Below are positions 1 through 8,452 of a DNA stretch of 64,000 bases, in pieces (position 1 is the stretch's first letter; each line of letters opens with the position of its first letter). The position numbers and the translations under genes are program-made. Location: assembly GCF_009193255.1 (NCBI RefSeq), contig NZ_WACG01000001.1, positions 682,001-746,000 on the forward strand, in the 5' to 3' direction. The DNA comes from Arthrobacter koreensis (GTDB taxonomy: Bacteria; Actinomycetota; Actinomycetes; Actinomycetales; Micrococcaceae). The notes beneath the pieces were generated by a model. The model saw only the letters and a list, made by a program, of their open reading frames with translations, did not search any database and was not told the origin of the DNA.

Positions 1-1626
1 CAATCCGTACTCGACCATTATGCGTCCATCGTCGGCCGTTCCGGTACGGACCCAGACGCGCCGGCGTGCGATGAAGAGCGACGCCGAGAGGCCGAGGAGG
101 CTGAGCGCGGCGAAAACGCCCACCGCAGTCTTCGCCGGGTCATAGTGCACGTCCAGGGCCGCGTAGCGCAGCAGCCCGTCAAAGCTGATGGAGCCCTTGC
201 CCTCGGGGAGGTCGTAGCTCTGGTTCATGCCCAGGACGATGCCGCCGGAATCGAGGTCCCGGTTGTTAAGTTCGGTGAGGTCATCGGTGTCCAGGACGAA
301 CACGTTGGTGGGCACGCCGTCATCCAGGCCAAGGTCTCCGTAGTAGGAGTTCAGGTTCAGCTGCGGGTTGACCGGATCAGGGTCTCCGGAGAAGGAGACG
401 CCGGCGGGGTCCAGCATGGCGGTGGGGAGGAAGAACCCCACGAATCCGAGCTGGTCCGGCTTGGCGTCGGGTGCCTTGATGACCATCAGGGACGTGTAGA
501 CGCCGTCCGTCGGCACGCCGACTACCGGGCCCTGGAAGGCGATGTCGCCTTCCCCGTCACGCACCGTGACCACCGGAGCGTAGCCGTTACCGACCAGGTA
601 GACCTTGGTGCCGCCGATGTTCAGCGGCTCGTTGACTTTCAGGGTCTCCTGGCGGGGTTCTTCCTCGGCGTCTTCCTGCACGGTCACGCTGGCAGTGAAG
701 TCCAGGGGCTGGACATTGCCGTTGGGCTGCCGGTCGAAGGTGACGTCGAAGTCGTCGAGCGTCAGGGAATAGGGACTGAGCTGGGACTCGGAGAAGTTCG
801 TGCCCGGGCTGAAGGTGTCGTATCCCACGAGGGTGTTCACGAAGGTATCCCCCTCAACCACGATGCGCTGTCCGTTGTAGCCCATCAGTCCGCCGACGGC
901 AACGGAGGCCAGGACACCGATCAGCGAAACGTGGAACACCAGGTTGCCGGTCTCCTTGGCGAAACCGCGCTCGGCGCCGACGGACGGACGGTTACCGTCC
1001 AGGTCCCGGGTCTCAACGCGGTACCCGCGCTTGCGCAGGACGGCCGCTGCGTCGCGGGCGGCGTCGGCGGCTGTGAGTCCCGTACCAGCCTGCACGGCCA
1101 GGGTTCCGTATTCCGGCAGGCGGGAAAGCCGGGTGGGCGTGCGGGGCGGCTTGGAGCGCAGGGCCTTCCAGTGCACCTTGGCACGGGGAATAACGCAGCC
1201 GATCAGGGAGATGAACAGCAGCAGGTAGATGGCGGAGAACCATACCGAGGAGTAGACGTCGAACAGCTGGAACCGGTCCAGCCAGGGCCCGGTGTCCGGA
1301 TTGTCCTGGATGTACTGGGTTACTGCTCCGGGGTTGGCTGGACGCTGCGGGAACAGCGATCCGGGCACCGCCGCCACTGCGAGCAGCAGCAGCAGGAACA
1401 GTGCCGTGCGCATGCTGGTGAGCTGCGTCCACGCCCAGCGCAGGGTGCCGCGCAGTCCCAGGGCAGGAAGGGCGACGTCGTTGTCAGCCTTTTTGCCCGC
1501 ACGGTCCGCGGCAGCGGTCTCCGCTTCCGTGTTCTCCACGGGAGGCTGTGGCGTCATTTCGCTCTCCGGTTTCGGTTTCAACTGGTTCTCATTGTTCTCT
1601 GGGGAGGGATTCGAGGGTTTAGTCAT
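1..1626 (-). CDS. resB: Cytochrome c biogenesis protein ResB (3' end cut by window edge)
   Basis: The 542 codons visible read in frame to the window edge, so the C-terminus is missing. ResB is the membrane partner of CcsA in system II cytochrome c maturation, which delivers and ligates haem to apocytochrome c outside the membrane. After a polar 60-residue N-terminus there are membrane segments near residues 75-92, 125-145 and 215-237, then a large extracytoplasmic domain, then another segment near 505-525 followed by Arg-rich residues. This is the ResB layout. The ATG at 1626 overlaps the ccdA stop as ATGA, so translation is probably coupled. A ccsA gene would be expected just beyond the left edge; this is inference. 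Confidence 0.93.
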   Translation of the reverse strand, partial: MTKPSNPSPENNENQLKPKPESEMTPQPPVENTEAETAAADRAGKKADNDVALPALGLRGTLRWAWTQLTSMRTALFLLLLLAVAAVPGSLFPQRPANPGAVTQYIQDNPDTGPWLDRFQLFDVYSSVWFSAIYLLLFISLIGCVIPRAKVHWKALRSKPPRTPTRLSRLPEYGTLAVQAGTGLTAADAARDAAAVLRKRGYRVETRDLDGNRPSVGAERGFAKETGNLVFHVSLIGVLASVAVGGLMGYNGQRIVVEGDTFVNTLVGYDTFSPGTNFSESQLSPYSLTLDDFDVTFDRQPNGNVQPLDFTASVTVQEDAEEEPRQETLKVNEPLNIGGTKVYLVGNGYAPVVTVRDGEGDIAFQGPVVGVPTDGVYTSLMVIKAPDAKPDQLGFVGFFLPTAMLDPAGVSFSGDPDPVNPQLNLNSYYGDLGLDDGVPTNVFVLDTDDLTELNNRDLDSGGIVLGMNQSYDLPEGKGSISFDGLLRYAALDVHYDPAKTAVGVFAALSLLGLSASLFIARRRVWVRTGTADDGRIMVEYGL

Positions 1627-2414
1627 CAGATCGGCAGGGTCACGCTGTCCAGCCAGCCCTGCAGCTGGTTGATCCAAAGGTTCCAGATGCCGGTGACCAT
1701 CAGCAGGCCAAGGGCAATCAGCATGCCGCCGCCAAAACGCTGCAGCCCTACGCGGTAGCGGCGGAAGAATCCGAGGGCCCCCATGCCGCGCCGGAAGCCG
1801 AGGGCGATCAGCAGGAACGGCAGTCCCAGCCCCAGGCAGTAGACAAAGGTGAGCAGCGCACCCTTGGCCGCGGAAGCGTCGTCGCCGGAGAAGGAGAGCA
1901 ACTGCACGGCGGAGAGGGTTGGGCCCAGGCAGGGGGCCCAGCCCAGGCCGAATGTGATGCCCAGCAGCGGAGCGCCCCAGAGCCCGGCGGGCGGGCGGGC
2001 CTCGATCTTGCGGTCGCGCTGGAACCAGGAGAGGCCGCCCATGAAGATGACACCGAGCAGGATGATCAGCGCACCCAGCACCTGCTGGATCCACACCTGC
2101 TCCGCACCGCGCAGCCAGGCACCCAGCTGGCCGATTCCCGCCCCGATGGCCACGAACACCACGGAGAAGCCCAGTACGAACAGGGCGATGCCGGTGAACA
2201 TCCGGCCGCGGCGCTGCTTCTGCAGGTCGATTCCGGTCAGGCCGGTGACGTATCCCAGGTAGCCGGGCACCAGCGGCAGCACACACGGGGAGAGGAAGGA
2301 AACGAGCCCGGCCAGCACGGCAACGGGGATCGCCAGAAGCATCGATCCGTTCAGGATCGTTTCGGCGAAGACGTTGGCTGCCGGCACGGCGGCAGCTGGA
2401 AGCACGGGCGGCAC
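1626..2414 (-). CDS. ccdA: Cytochrome c biogenesis protein CcdA (thiol-disulfide membrane transporter)
   Basis: The protein has 262 residues and is predominantly hydrophobic, with about six membrane segments. CcdA carries electrons from cytoplasmic thioredoxin across the membrane to the extracytoplasmic thioredoxin-like protein that keeps apocytochrome c cysteines reduced. The two family cysteines sit in SPCVLPLVPGY (Cys44) and GWAPCLGP (Cys162). The GTG start at 2414 lies 5 nt after the stop of the upstream ResA-like gene, and the stop overlaps resB. The three genes therefore look like one operon. An internal ATG at codon 25 is a possible alternative start. Confidence 0.95.
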   Translation of the reverse strand: MPPVLPAAAVPAANVFAETILNGSMLLAIPVAVLAGLVSFLSPCVLPLVPGYLGYVTGLTGIDLQKQRRGRMFTGIALFVLGFSVVFVAIGAGIGQLGAWLRGAEQVWIQQVLGALIILLGVIFMGGLSWFQRDRKIEARPPAGLWGAPLLGITFGLGWAPCLGPTLSAVQLLSFSGDDASAAKGALLTFVYCLGLGLPFLLIALGFRRGMGALGFFRRYRVGLQRFGGGMLIALGLLMVTGIWNLWINQLQGWLDSVTLPI

Positions 2415-2419
2415 GTCGG

Positions 2420-3055
2420 CTACGCGGCCAGCGCGTCGGCGATGAGGGTCTTCAGCGTTCCCTTGTCCGCCAGGCCCAGGATGCGTGCGGCTACCCTGCC
2501 TTCGCGGTCAAGGACCAGCGTGGTGGGAACGGCCTGCGGCGGCACGAAGCTGGTCATGGCCAGCAGCACTCCCCCGTTGCGGTCCTCGAAGCTGGGGTAG
2601 GGAATGGCGAAGTTCCGCTCGAAGGCCTGGGCGGTCTCGGCTTCGTCGCGGATGTTCACGCCGTAGAAGCGTGCACCTTCCGGGGCGTAGGTCTCATGGA
2701 GTTCCACGAGGTCCGGGGCTTCCTTCCGGCACGGCGCGCAGGCGGCGTACCAGAAGTTCAGGACGACGACGTCGCCGGCCCAGTCCGCAGCGCTGACTTC
2801 CGTGCCGTCAAAGAGGGTTCCGGTCAGGCGGACCGGCTCTCCGCGCTCGGAGGCGGCGTACTCGGTGACGGAGCCGTCACCGGCAATGTAGTTCTTGTTG
2901 TCTCCGGCTTTGGCCTGTTCGGCAAGCGGATCATCGGCCGAACAACCGGCCAGGGCAGCCGCCAGCGGCACGCCAACTGCCAGCCCGGCGCCAAGGCGCA
3001 GGAAGGACCTGCGGTGCATGGCAGCAGGTGATGTTTCGCTTGTGGGTTTCTTCAC
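2420..3055 (-). CDS. TlpA/ResA-like thioredoxin-fold lipoprotein
   Basis: This 211-residue protein is an extracytoplasmic thiol-disulfide oxidoreductase for cytochrome c maturation, receiving electrons from CcdA. The N-terminus carries RRSFLRL followed by a hydrophobic stretch and a lipobox LAGC (Cys38), so it looks like a Tat-exported lipoprotein. The active site is CAPC (Cys106, Cys109) in a WYAACAPCRK context typical of TlpA/ResA. I chose the GTG at 3055 because GGAG lies 4 nt upstream. The in-frame ATG at 3019 lacks a ribosome site. A possible -10 (TACAAT) lies inside the 3' end of the preceding phosphatase gene. Confidence 0.9.
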   Translation of the reverse strand: MKKPTSETSPAAMHRRSFLRLGAGLAVGVPLAAALAGCSADDPLAEQAKAGDNKNYIAGDGSVTEYAASERGEPVRLTGTLFDGTEVSAADWAGDVVVLNFWYAACAPCRKEAPDLVELHETYAPEGARFYGVNIRDEAETAQAFERNFAIPYPSFEDRNGGVLLAMTSFVPPQAVPTTLVLDREGRVAARILGLADKGTLKTLIADALAA

Positions 3056-3114
3056 GGAGCTCCAGCTTTCATCGCGGCAGGGGGCGGCCACTTCTACAAC
3101 GCGTAGTAATTGTA

Positions 3115-3777
3115 TTATGCGCCGGGGAGATTCGCCGCCCCGGGCAGGAGGTCGGCCGACGGCTCGGCGTAGCGGACCCCGGTAAGTTCCATGTCATTGA
3201 AGTCCAGGGTGGTCACCGAGGTGAGCGTGCACTCGCGGCTGCGGGGGTCGTGCCAGAGCCTGCGCCCCTCGGCTGCCAGCCGGGTGACCCAGATGGGCAG
3301 CTGGTGGCTGACCAGCACTGCTTCGGCTCCACTGCCGCCCAGCTCAAGGGCATGGATCCTCGCCTCATGCACTGCGGCCATGACCCGGTCCACCTGCTGA
3401 GCGTAGGGCTCGCCCCAGGAAGGCTTCATGGGGTTGCGCAGCAGCGGCCAGTACCTCGGATTGCGCAGTTGCCGCTTGACCCCGGGCAGTCCCTCGAAAC
3501 GGTTCTCCGCTTCGAGGATCCTCTCGTCAGTGATGGTTTCGACTCCGAGCGCGCGGGCGATCGGAGCCGCCGTCTCCTGCGCACGGGTCAGGGGTGAGGC
3601 AACCAGGTACACCAGCTTCGCGCCGTCGTTCCGGCGTTCGGCGAAGTAGTTCGCAACACGGTCCGCCATTTCCCGCCCGAGGTCCGATAGATGGAATTCG
3701 GGCAGCCTGCCGTAGAGAATGCCGTCCGGATTGAAGACTTCACCGTGGCGGACGAGGTGGATTGAGGCGCGGGACAT
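3115..3777 (-). CDS. Histidine phosphatase superfamily protein (phosphoglycerate mutase-like)
   Basis: The product of 220 residues has the RHG motif at residues 10-12 (LVRHGEV) and the second catalytic His in VLVSHQLPI, which identifies the histidine phosphatase fold. The substrate cannot be told from sequence. In M. tuberculosis a similar gene (Rv0525, from memory) also precedes the TlpA/CcdA/ResB genes, and the same order is seen here. The start is uncertain. The ATG at 3777 gives the usual family N-terminus, but its GGGAGG is only 1 nt away. A GTG at 3798 follows a TAATCT -10 box by 8 nt and could be a leaderless start. Confidence 0.87.
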   Translation of the reverse strand: MSRASIHLVRHGEVFNPDGILYGRLPEFHLSDLGREMADRVANYFAERRNDGAKLVYLVASPLTRAQETAAPIARALGVETITDERILEAENRFEGLPGVKRQLRNPRYWPLLRNPMKPSWGEPYAQQVDRVMAAVHEARIHALELGGSGAEAVLVSHQLPIWVTRLAAEGRRLWHDPRSRECTLTSVTTLDFNDMELTGVRYAEPSADLLPGAANLPGA

Positions 3778-3827
3778 GCCTCCCAGTCTCGCAGACACGC
3801 CGGGGAAGATTAAATCTTCACAAACGG

Positions 3828-3874
3828 TTGAACCTTTGAGCAACGTATGCAATAGTGGATGCAAATGCATCTAC
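3828..3874 (+). promoter_or_regulatory. yceI promoter with overlapping palindromic operator
   Basis: A -35 TTGAAC (3828-3833) and a -10 AATAGT (3851-3856) are separated by 17 bp, giving a predicted transcription start near 3863. A 20-bp inverted repeat, GTGGATGCA-AA-TGCATCTAC (3855-3874, 8 of 9 arm positions matching), covers the end of the -10 and the start site. Its size and short spacer resemble MarR-family operators. The cognate regulator is not identifiable in the window. Confidence 0.55.
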
Positions 3875-3923
3875 TGGTGGTGGGGCAAAGCGCTTCGCCA
3901 CTGCAACAACCAAGGAGAAACAC

Positions 3924-4463
3924 ATGATCCCCACCGGTCTGACCGCAGGCACCTGGAACCTCGATTCTTCCCACAGCGAAGTTGGCTTCACCGTCCGCCA
4001 CGCCGGCATCAGCAAGGTCCGCGGCAACTTCGACAAGGTGACCTCGGTTCTGGAAGTTGGCCAGGACCTGGGTGACTCCAAGATCACTGCCGTGATCGAC
4101 GCCGCATCCTTCAACTCGAACGACGCCAACCGCGACGCGCACGTCAAGGGCGCGGACTTCTTCGACGTCGAGCAGTTCCCCGAACTGCGCTTCACCGCCA
4201 CCGGCATTGAAGGTTCCGGCGAAGAGTACAAGCTCACCGGCGACCTGACCATCAAGGACACCACCCGCCCGGTGACGCTCGACGTCGAGTTCAACGGCGT
4301 CGCCGTTGATCCGTTCGGTGCCACCCGCGCAGGTTTCGCCGGCAGCACGGTCATTAGCCGCAAGGAATTCGGCCTGACCTGGAACGCAGCACTGGAGACC
4401 GGCGGCGTCCTCGTGGGCGACAAGGTCACCATCAACGTGGACGTAGCCTTCGTCAAGGCCTAA
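3924..4463 (+). CDS. YceI family protein (lipocalin-like)
   Basis: This is a 179-residue YceI-domain protein, usual for the family. It begins with the typical GTWNLDSSHSEVGFTVRHAG segment and contains the FTATGIEG and VTLDVEFNGVAVDPFG blocks. YceI proteins form a lipocalin-like barrel that binds long amphipathic molecules such as polyprenyl compounds. No signal peptide is visible, so the protein is probably cytoplasmic. The ATG at 3924 is preceded by AAGGAG at a good distance. It has its own promoter with a palindromic operator upstream and a strong terminator downstream, so it is monocistronic. Confidence 0.92.
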   Translation: MIPTGLTAGTWNLDSSHSEVGFTVRHAGISKVRGNFDKVTSVLEVGQDLGDSKITAVIDAASFNSNDANRDAHVKGADFFDVEQFPELRFTATGIEGSGEEYKLTGDLTIKDTTRPVTLDVEFNGVAVDPFGATRAGFAGSTVISRKEFGLTWNAALETGGVLVGDKVTINVDVAFVKA

Positions 4464-4476
4464 TCCGCCCATCCAC

Positions 4477-4515
4477 ACGGATCCGGAGCGCTGAACGCGC
4501 TCCGGATCCGTTTTT
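4477..4515 (+). terminator. Rho-independent terminator of yceI
   Basis: A perfect 14-bp stem (ACGGATCCGGAGCG, 4477-4490, with its complement at 4498-4511) and a 7-nt loop are followed by a short T run. Confidence 0.85.
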
Positions 4516-4659
4516 AACGTGTTCCGGCCCGCTGGAAAAGGGCCGCTCCCGGTGTGTCCGGGCTGGCAGGGGGCATAGACTGGCTTGCGACTTCGCAGAT
4601 GGGTTATCTGCCCTGCCGGAGACCTTCCGGCAGGCCAATCCACACGGCAGGCGGGCCCC

Positions 4660-5364
4660 ATGAGCACTCCCAACGTTCCCGATCCGCAGGACGGCGGCAA
4701 CGCCGCCCACGGCGATGGCCCGGGACCGGATCCCCGGCCCGAACCCCGCTACGGACAGTATGGCCAGGCCTCCGGGCAACAGGGTCAGCAGCACACTCCC
4801 CCGCAGCCCGGACAGGGCCAGTACGGCCAGTCCTACGGTTACCAGCCGGCCCAGCCTTCCGGCTACAGCTCCCCGGGGGCACCCCAGCAGCAGGGCCAGC
4901 CGAAGGGTCCGGCACCCCGCGAGGTTGTTCTCGGTTTCTGGCTGATCATCGCCGCCGGGGTCTTGTCCCTGATCAACAACCTTGTGACTTCCTTCCGGCT
5001 GCCGGACGTCCTCACCGCCTCCCAGATGGATGCCCTGCGGGATGCCAACGTCGACGTCCAGGACGCCGGAGGCTTCGTCGTCTGGTTCTCCGTGGTCCTG
5101 AGCATTATTGGACTTGGCCTGTACGTCCTGATCGGCTGGTTCATCCTGAAGGGGCACAACTGGGCGCGGATCCTCGGCACGGTTTTCGCCGCCTTTTCTG
5201 CCGTAGGCCTGCTGGTTTCCCTGCCCGCCTATGTGATGTCCCCGCTGGGCTGGCTCTCGCTGCTGTCATCACTGGCCGGAATCGCCGGAATTGTGATGCT
5301 CTACCTCCGCCCGAGCAACCCCTACTTCCGGCGCCGGGAGTTCAACCCCTACCGCGCTTACTAG
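4660..5364 (+). CDS. Gln/Pro/Gly-rich four-helix membrane protein
   Basis: The protein has 234 residues in two parts. Residues 1-86 are low complexity, rich in Gly, Pro, Gln and Tyr with YGQ repeats, and probably disordered and cytoplasmic. The rest has four membrane segments near 89-108, 139-162, 168-188 and 196-216. I recognise no catalytic motif and assign no function. The next gene at 5540 has the same architecture and a similar GxxWAR segment between its second and third helices, so the two look like diverged tandem paralogues. The ATG at 4660 was chosen because upstream codons are out of character; no clear Shine-Dalgarno is visible. Confidence 0.75.
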   Translation: MSTPNVPDPQDGGNAAHGDGPGPDPRPEPRYGQYGQASGQQGQQHTPPQPGQGQYGQSYGYQPAQPSGYSSPGAPQQQGQPKGPAPREVVLGFWLIIAAGVLSLINNLVTSFRLPDVLTASQMDALRDANVDVQDAGGFVVWFSVVLSIIGLGLYVLIGWFILKGHNWARILGTVFAAFSAVGLLVSLPAYVMSPLGWLSLLSSLAGIAGIVMLYLRPSNPYFRRREFNPYRAY

Positions 5365-5459
5365 GGCTTCCGCCCTGCCAACCGGCCCACGGGAAAAGAA
5401 TCTGGGCCGCGGGGAGACGGGTTCGGGGCAGCACAGTCCACAGCCGGAGCACTGACGCG

Positions 5460-5505
5460 TAGCGTTGAGTCTCCGCCGGGCACCTTCGGGATCACGGCGG
5501 AGTTT
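5460..5505 (+). promoter_or_regulatory. Putative -10 box and leader hairpin upstream of the second membrane protein
   Basis: TAGCGT (5460-5465) matches the TAnnnT form seen at other promoters here. It is followed by an 8-bp stem CTCCGCCG/CGGCGGAG (5471-5478 and 5495-5502) and TTT. The hairpin could terminate the preceding gene or fold in the roughly 70-nt leader of the next one. The remainder of 5365-5539 shows no convincing gene. Confidence 0.35.
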
Positions 5506-5539
5506 CGATTCTTCCGGTCTTGTGAAGGCGGCGACGATT

Positions 5540-6451
5540 ATGACGACTCCTCCCGCAGCGCCCCGCTCATCCCGAGCAGGCACCCATTCCCTCGCCAACC
5601 GCATCCTGCATCCCGGTCCTCGCCGGCCACCCGGCGGCAATACTTTGTCCCCGGACCATGACCTGCAGGCCAGGAATACGGCCGGCCTGCATCCGCCGGA
5701 TTCAACGGCAGGACACACGGGAATCGGCGACCGCCTGTTCGGCTGGGCCCGCTTCCCCGACGCAGTCATCCAGCTGGCGCTCTCGTCCCCGGCTTCCCGC
5801 CGGACCAAGGCGCACTCCTCCCCTGCTGCACTTGATGGATCCAGGACGCTGCCCGTAGACAGCACCGCGGAGACGAAGGCCAGCCAGGAAGCAACCACTA
5901 CCGGGCAGCCTGCCAAGGCACCCGTCCAGCCGCGGCCCGCAGCCAAGACACCGCACCGGCCGGACCACTCGCCGTCGGCTCCCGCAGCAGCACCGCGGCC
6001 GCCGCAGATCTCAGCTCGCAAGACTCGGCGCCCGGCACCCCTCGCCATCAATACCGCGGCACTGCTCCTCATCGCAGGCGGCGTGCTCAGCCTGGTTGCC
6101 GGCCTCCGCGCGGCCCTGGATCCGGAACGGCCTGCACCTCAGGCAGCGGCCCAACTGGCGGAACTGCGCGTTCCGGTTGAGATGGTGCTGTCCTTCGCCA
6201 GGGTCGCGGATGTGGCCGTATCCGCCGTCGCCTTTGGAATCTTCCTGCTCCTGGCGTCCCTGGTTCGGGACGGCAGGAGCTGGGCGCGGACCGGCGGGTG
6301 CGTGGTGGTTGCCGCTGCGCTGTACTTTGCCTTCCGGGATGGTTCCTCCGTCCAGGTGGCCGGGGCACTGCTGGCCCTGGTGGGAACCGGCCTCCTGTTC
6401 CTGCCGGCCAGCAGCCGGTACTTCGCGACCAAGGGAGGCAGGATCGCCTAG
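5540..6451 (+). CDS. Membrane protein with long disordered N-terminus, paralogue of its neighbour
   Basis: At 303 residues it has an N-terminal half rich in Pro, Ala, Ser and Arg without recognisable motifs. It is followed by four predicted membrane segments, beginning LAINTAALLLIAGGVLSLV and ending VAGALLALVGTGLLFL. The GRSWAR turn and a final SSRYF resemble GHNWAR and SNPYF in the gene at 4660, supporting a paralogous pair. No function is assigned. The ATG at 5540 has only a weak GAAGG upstream. An in-frame TTG at 5465 would lengthen the protein but overlaps the proposed -10 box. Confidence 0.6.
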   Translation: MTTPPAAPRSSRAGTHSLANRILHPGPRRPPGGNTLSPDHDLQARNTAGLHPPDSTAGHTGIGDRLFGWARFPDAVIQLALSSPASRRTKAHSSPAALDGSRTLPVDSTAETKASQEATTTGQPAKAPVQPRPAAKTPHRPDHSPSAPAAAPRPPQISARKTRRPAPLAINTAALLLIAGGVLSLVAGLRAALDPERPAPQAAAQLAELRVPVEMVLSFARVADVAVSAVAFGIFLLLASLVRDGRSWARTGGCVVVAAALYFAFRDGSSVQVAGALLALVGTGLLFLPASSRYFATKGGRIA

Positions 6452-6454
6452 GCC

Positions 6455-7165
6455 TCAGCGCATCAGGCGCGCCTGGGCATCCGTCGCGATGGCGGAGACC
6501 TGGGCGCGCTGCGCGTGGTACGCGAGGATCTGCAGTTCGGTTGCCATGTCCACCTTGCGGATCTGGACTTCCGGGGGAGCCTGCAGGACCACTGGGGCGA
6601 AGCTGAGGATGCTCGTTATTCCGGCGTTCACCAGGCGCGTGCACATTTCCTGGGCGGCTTCAGCAGGCACCGCCAGGACAGCCATGTTGGCCCGTGTTTT
6701 TTCGAGCACGGCTTCCAGCGACTGCACTTCACTGATCCGGAGCCAGCCGACTTCCTGGCCCACGGCCAGCGGATCGGCGTCGAAAAGCGCCACCACTTCA
6801 AAGCCCCGGGACCCGAATCCCGGGTAGCCGGCCAGGGCCCGTCCCAGGTGACCGGCACCAATGATCGCCACGCGCCAGTCCAGGGTCAGGCCCAGGGCTG
6901 CGGAAATCTGTCCGCTGAGATAGGGCACGTCATATCCAACGCCGCGGGTTCCGTAGGAACCCAGGTAGGAAAGGTCCTTGCGGAGCTTGGGGGAATTTAC
7001 CCCCGCGGCTTCGGCGAGTTCCTCGGAGGACACCCGTTCAACACCCTCAGTCAGCATGGTGCCCAGGACCCTGAGGTAGACGGTTAGCCGCGCGAGGGAA
7101 GCCGGGGGTATGTGCCGGCCGTGCGCAGGCACGGCCGGGCCTGCGGAGGCTGACTCTTCCGGCAT
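6455..7165 (-). CDS. rex: Redox-sensing transcriptional repressor Rex
   Basis: The product of 236 residues has the Rex two-domain layout. An N-terminal winged helix (PPASLARLTVYLRVL, then VNSPKLRKDLSYLGSYGTRG) precedes a Rossmann fold with GAGHLG in VAIIGAGHLGRAL. Rex binds NAD(H) and releases DNA when NADH/NAD+ rises, controlling respiratory and fermentative genes. I chose the ATG at 7165; a GTG two codons earlier is possible. The divergent side carries a glutaredoxin and a hydrolase. I did not find a convincing Rex operator in the window. Confidence 0.95.
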   Translation of the reverse strand: MPEESASAGPAVPAHGRHIPPASLARLTVYLRVLGTMLTEGVERVSSEELAEAAGVNSPKLRKDLSYLGSYGTRGVGYDVPYLSGQISAALGLTLDWRVAIIGAGHLGRALAGYPGFGSRGFEVVALFDADPLAVGQEVGWLRISEVQSLEAVLEKTRANMAVLAVPAEAAQEMCTRLVNAGITSILSFAPVVLQAPPEVQIRKVDMATELQILAYHAQRAQVSAIATDAQARLMR

Positions 7166-7287
7166 ACTCACTTCGGCAACTTTCGATAGCTACGGGCTGC
7201 GGTGCGGCTCCTGGCAGCCGGGATGCCCCGGCAGGTTCTCCACTCTAGAACCGCTTCTCCCGGCGACCAAGTGTGTTTAGCGCAGGG

Positions 7288-7551
7288 TTACTTTGCCAGC
7301 AGGCGGCGCAGGCGGGCCTCGTCGATCTGCCAGAAGTCGCGCTGCACGCCGTCGATCATCAGCACCGGAATCTCCTCGGCGAAGCGTTCCTGCAGCTCGG
7401 GATCCTCCGCGATCGACCGTTCCTGCCACGGAACACCAAGGTCCGCGGATACCCGATCCAATACTTCACGGGCGCCCTGGCACAGGTGGCAGCCGGGGCG
7501 GGTCAGCAGGAGGAGCTCGGGTACACCGGCTCCGGAAGACGCATCTTTCAT
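7288..7551 (-). CDS. Glutaredoxin family protein
   Basis: This 87-residue protein has a thioredoxin-like fold with active-site CHLC in LLLTRPGCHLCQGAREVL, and the cis-Pro segment IPVLMIDG. It is a small cytoplasmic thiol-disulfide oxidoreductase; partners are not evident. The ATG at 7551 lies 7 nt after TAAGTT (minus strand), so the mRNA may start at the initiation codon. The divergent gene at 7618 shows the same arrangement, leaving only 66 bp between the two start codons. Confidence 0.88.
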   Translation of the reverse strand: MKDASSGAGVPELLLLTRPGCHLCQGAREVLDRVSADLGVPWQERSIAEDPELQERFAEEIPVLMIDGVQRDFWQIDEARLRRLLAK

Positions 7552-7558
7552 GACTTCC

Positions 7559-7611
7559 AACTTAGTCTCCTGGCAGCGTTTCCGCGTTCCGGTGAGGTTT
7601 TTCAGTAGACT
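7559..7611. promoter_or_regulatory. Divergent leaderless promoters of the glutaredoxin and HAD genes
   Basis: The minus-strand -10 TAAGTT (7564-7559) ends 7 nt before the glutaredoxin ATG. The plus-strand -10 TAGACT (7606-7611) ends 6 nt before the HAD hydrolase ATG. Neither has a consensus -35. Confidence 0.5.
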
Positions 7612-7617
7612 TCTTGC

Positions 7618-8430
7618 ATGCCCCGTCCCGCGCTCGTCCGTGCCGCCGATTCTCCGGCCGCGGAAGGCAACCCGGGGGAAGCAGCATTCTTCGACGTGGA
7701 CAACACCCTGATGCGAGGGGCCAGCCTGTTCCACGTGGGCCGGAAAATGTACCAGAAGAAAGTCTTCACGCTCCGTGAAGCGGCAGGGTTCGCGGTCAAG
7801 CAGATCCGGTTCATGCTTCGGGGCGAGAATATGAAGGACGTCCACAGCGTGCGGGACGCGGCCCTGGCGTTCGCCACCGGGCTGGCCGCGGAGGACGTCC
7901 GTATCCTGGGCGAGGAAGTCTATGACGAGATGATCGTCTCCAAGATCTGGCCGGGAACCCGTGCATTGACCGAACAGCACCTGAAGGCCGGACGGCCTGT
8001 CTGGCTGGTGACCGGGACTCCGGTGGAAGTCGCTTCGGTTATCGCGAGCAGGCTCTCCCTCACCGGCGCACTGGGAACGGTCAGCGAAGTCACGGACGGC
8101 CTGTACACCGGACGCCTGGTCGGTGAGTTCCTGCACGGGCCGGCGAAGGCATCCGGTGTGAAGGCGCTGGCCGAGCAGGAAGGGCTGGACCTGGACCGCT
8201 GCTGGGCCTACAGCGACTCCTACAACGATGTGCCGCTGCTCAGTCTTGTGGGCCACCCTGTGGCGATCAATCCGGATGCCCGGCTGCGCCGCCATGCCCG
8301 GGACCGGAACTGGCCGGTCTATGACTTCCGTTCCGGGCGCCGGGCGGCAACACTGGGCCTGAAGACGGCTTCACTCGCGGGTGCCGCCTACGGGCTGTGG
8401 CGCGGTTTCTCCTGGGTGCGTTCCCGCTAG
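7618..8430 (+). CDS. HAD-IB family hydrolase (SerB-like)
   Basis: The protein of 270 residues carries HAD motif I (FFDVDNTLM), motif II (VTGTPVE), a conserved Lys region (HGPAKASGVKAL) and motif III/IV (YSDSYNDVPLL). These place it in the HAD-IB group with phosphoserine phosphatase-like enzymes. A C-terminal segment rich in Arg and hydrophobic residues (GLWRGFSWVRSR) is typical of the actinobacterial members. The real substrate is unknown. It is monocistronic, with the ATG 6 nt after a TAGACT -10 box. Confidence 0.88.
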   Translation: MPRPALVRAADSPAAEGNPGEAAFFDVDNTLMRGASLFHVGRKMYQKKVFTLREAAGFAVKQIRFMLRGENMKDVHSVRDAALAFATGLAAEDVRILGEEVYDEMIVSKIWPGTRALTEQHLKAGRPVWLVTGTPVEVASVIASRLSLTGALGTVSEVTDGLYTGRLVGEFLHGPAKASGVKALAEQEGLDLDRCWAYSDSYNDVPLLSLVGHPVAINPDARLRRHARDRNWPVYDFRSGRRAATLGLKTASLAGAAYGLWRGFSWVRSR

Positions 8431-8452
8431 GACAGCTGCCGGAGCGGAGCTT

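Noticed and set aside
145-1758. Long plus-strand ORF opposite resB
   Set aside because: It is antisense to a clear ResB/CcdA reading frame, has no family-like motifs and arises from GC-rich codon bias.
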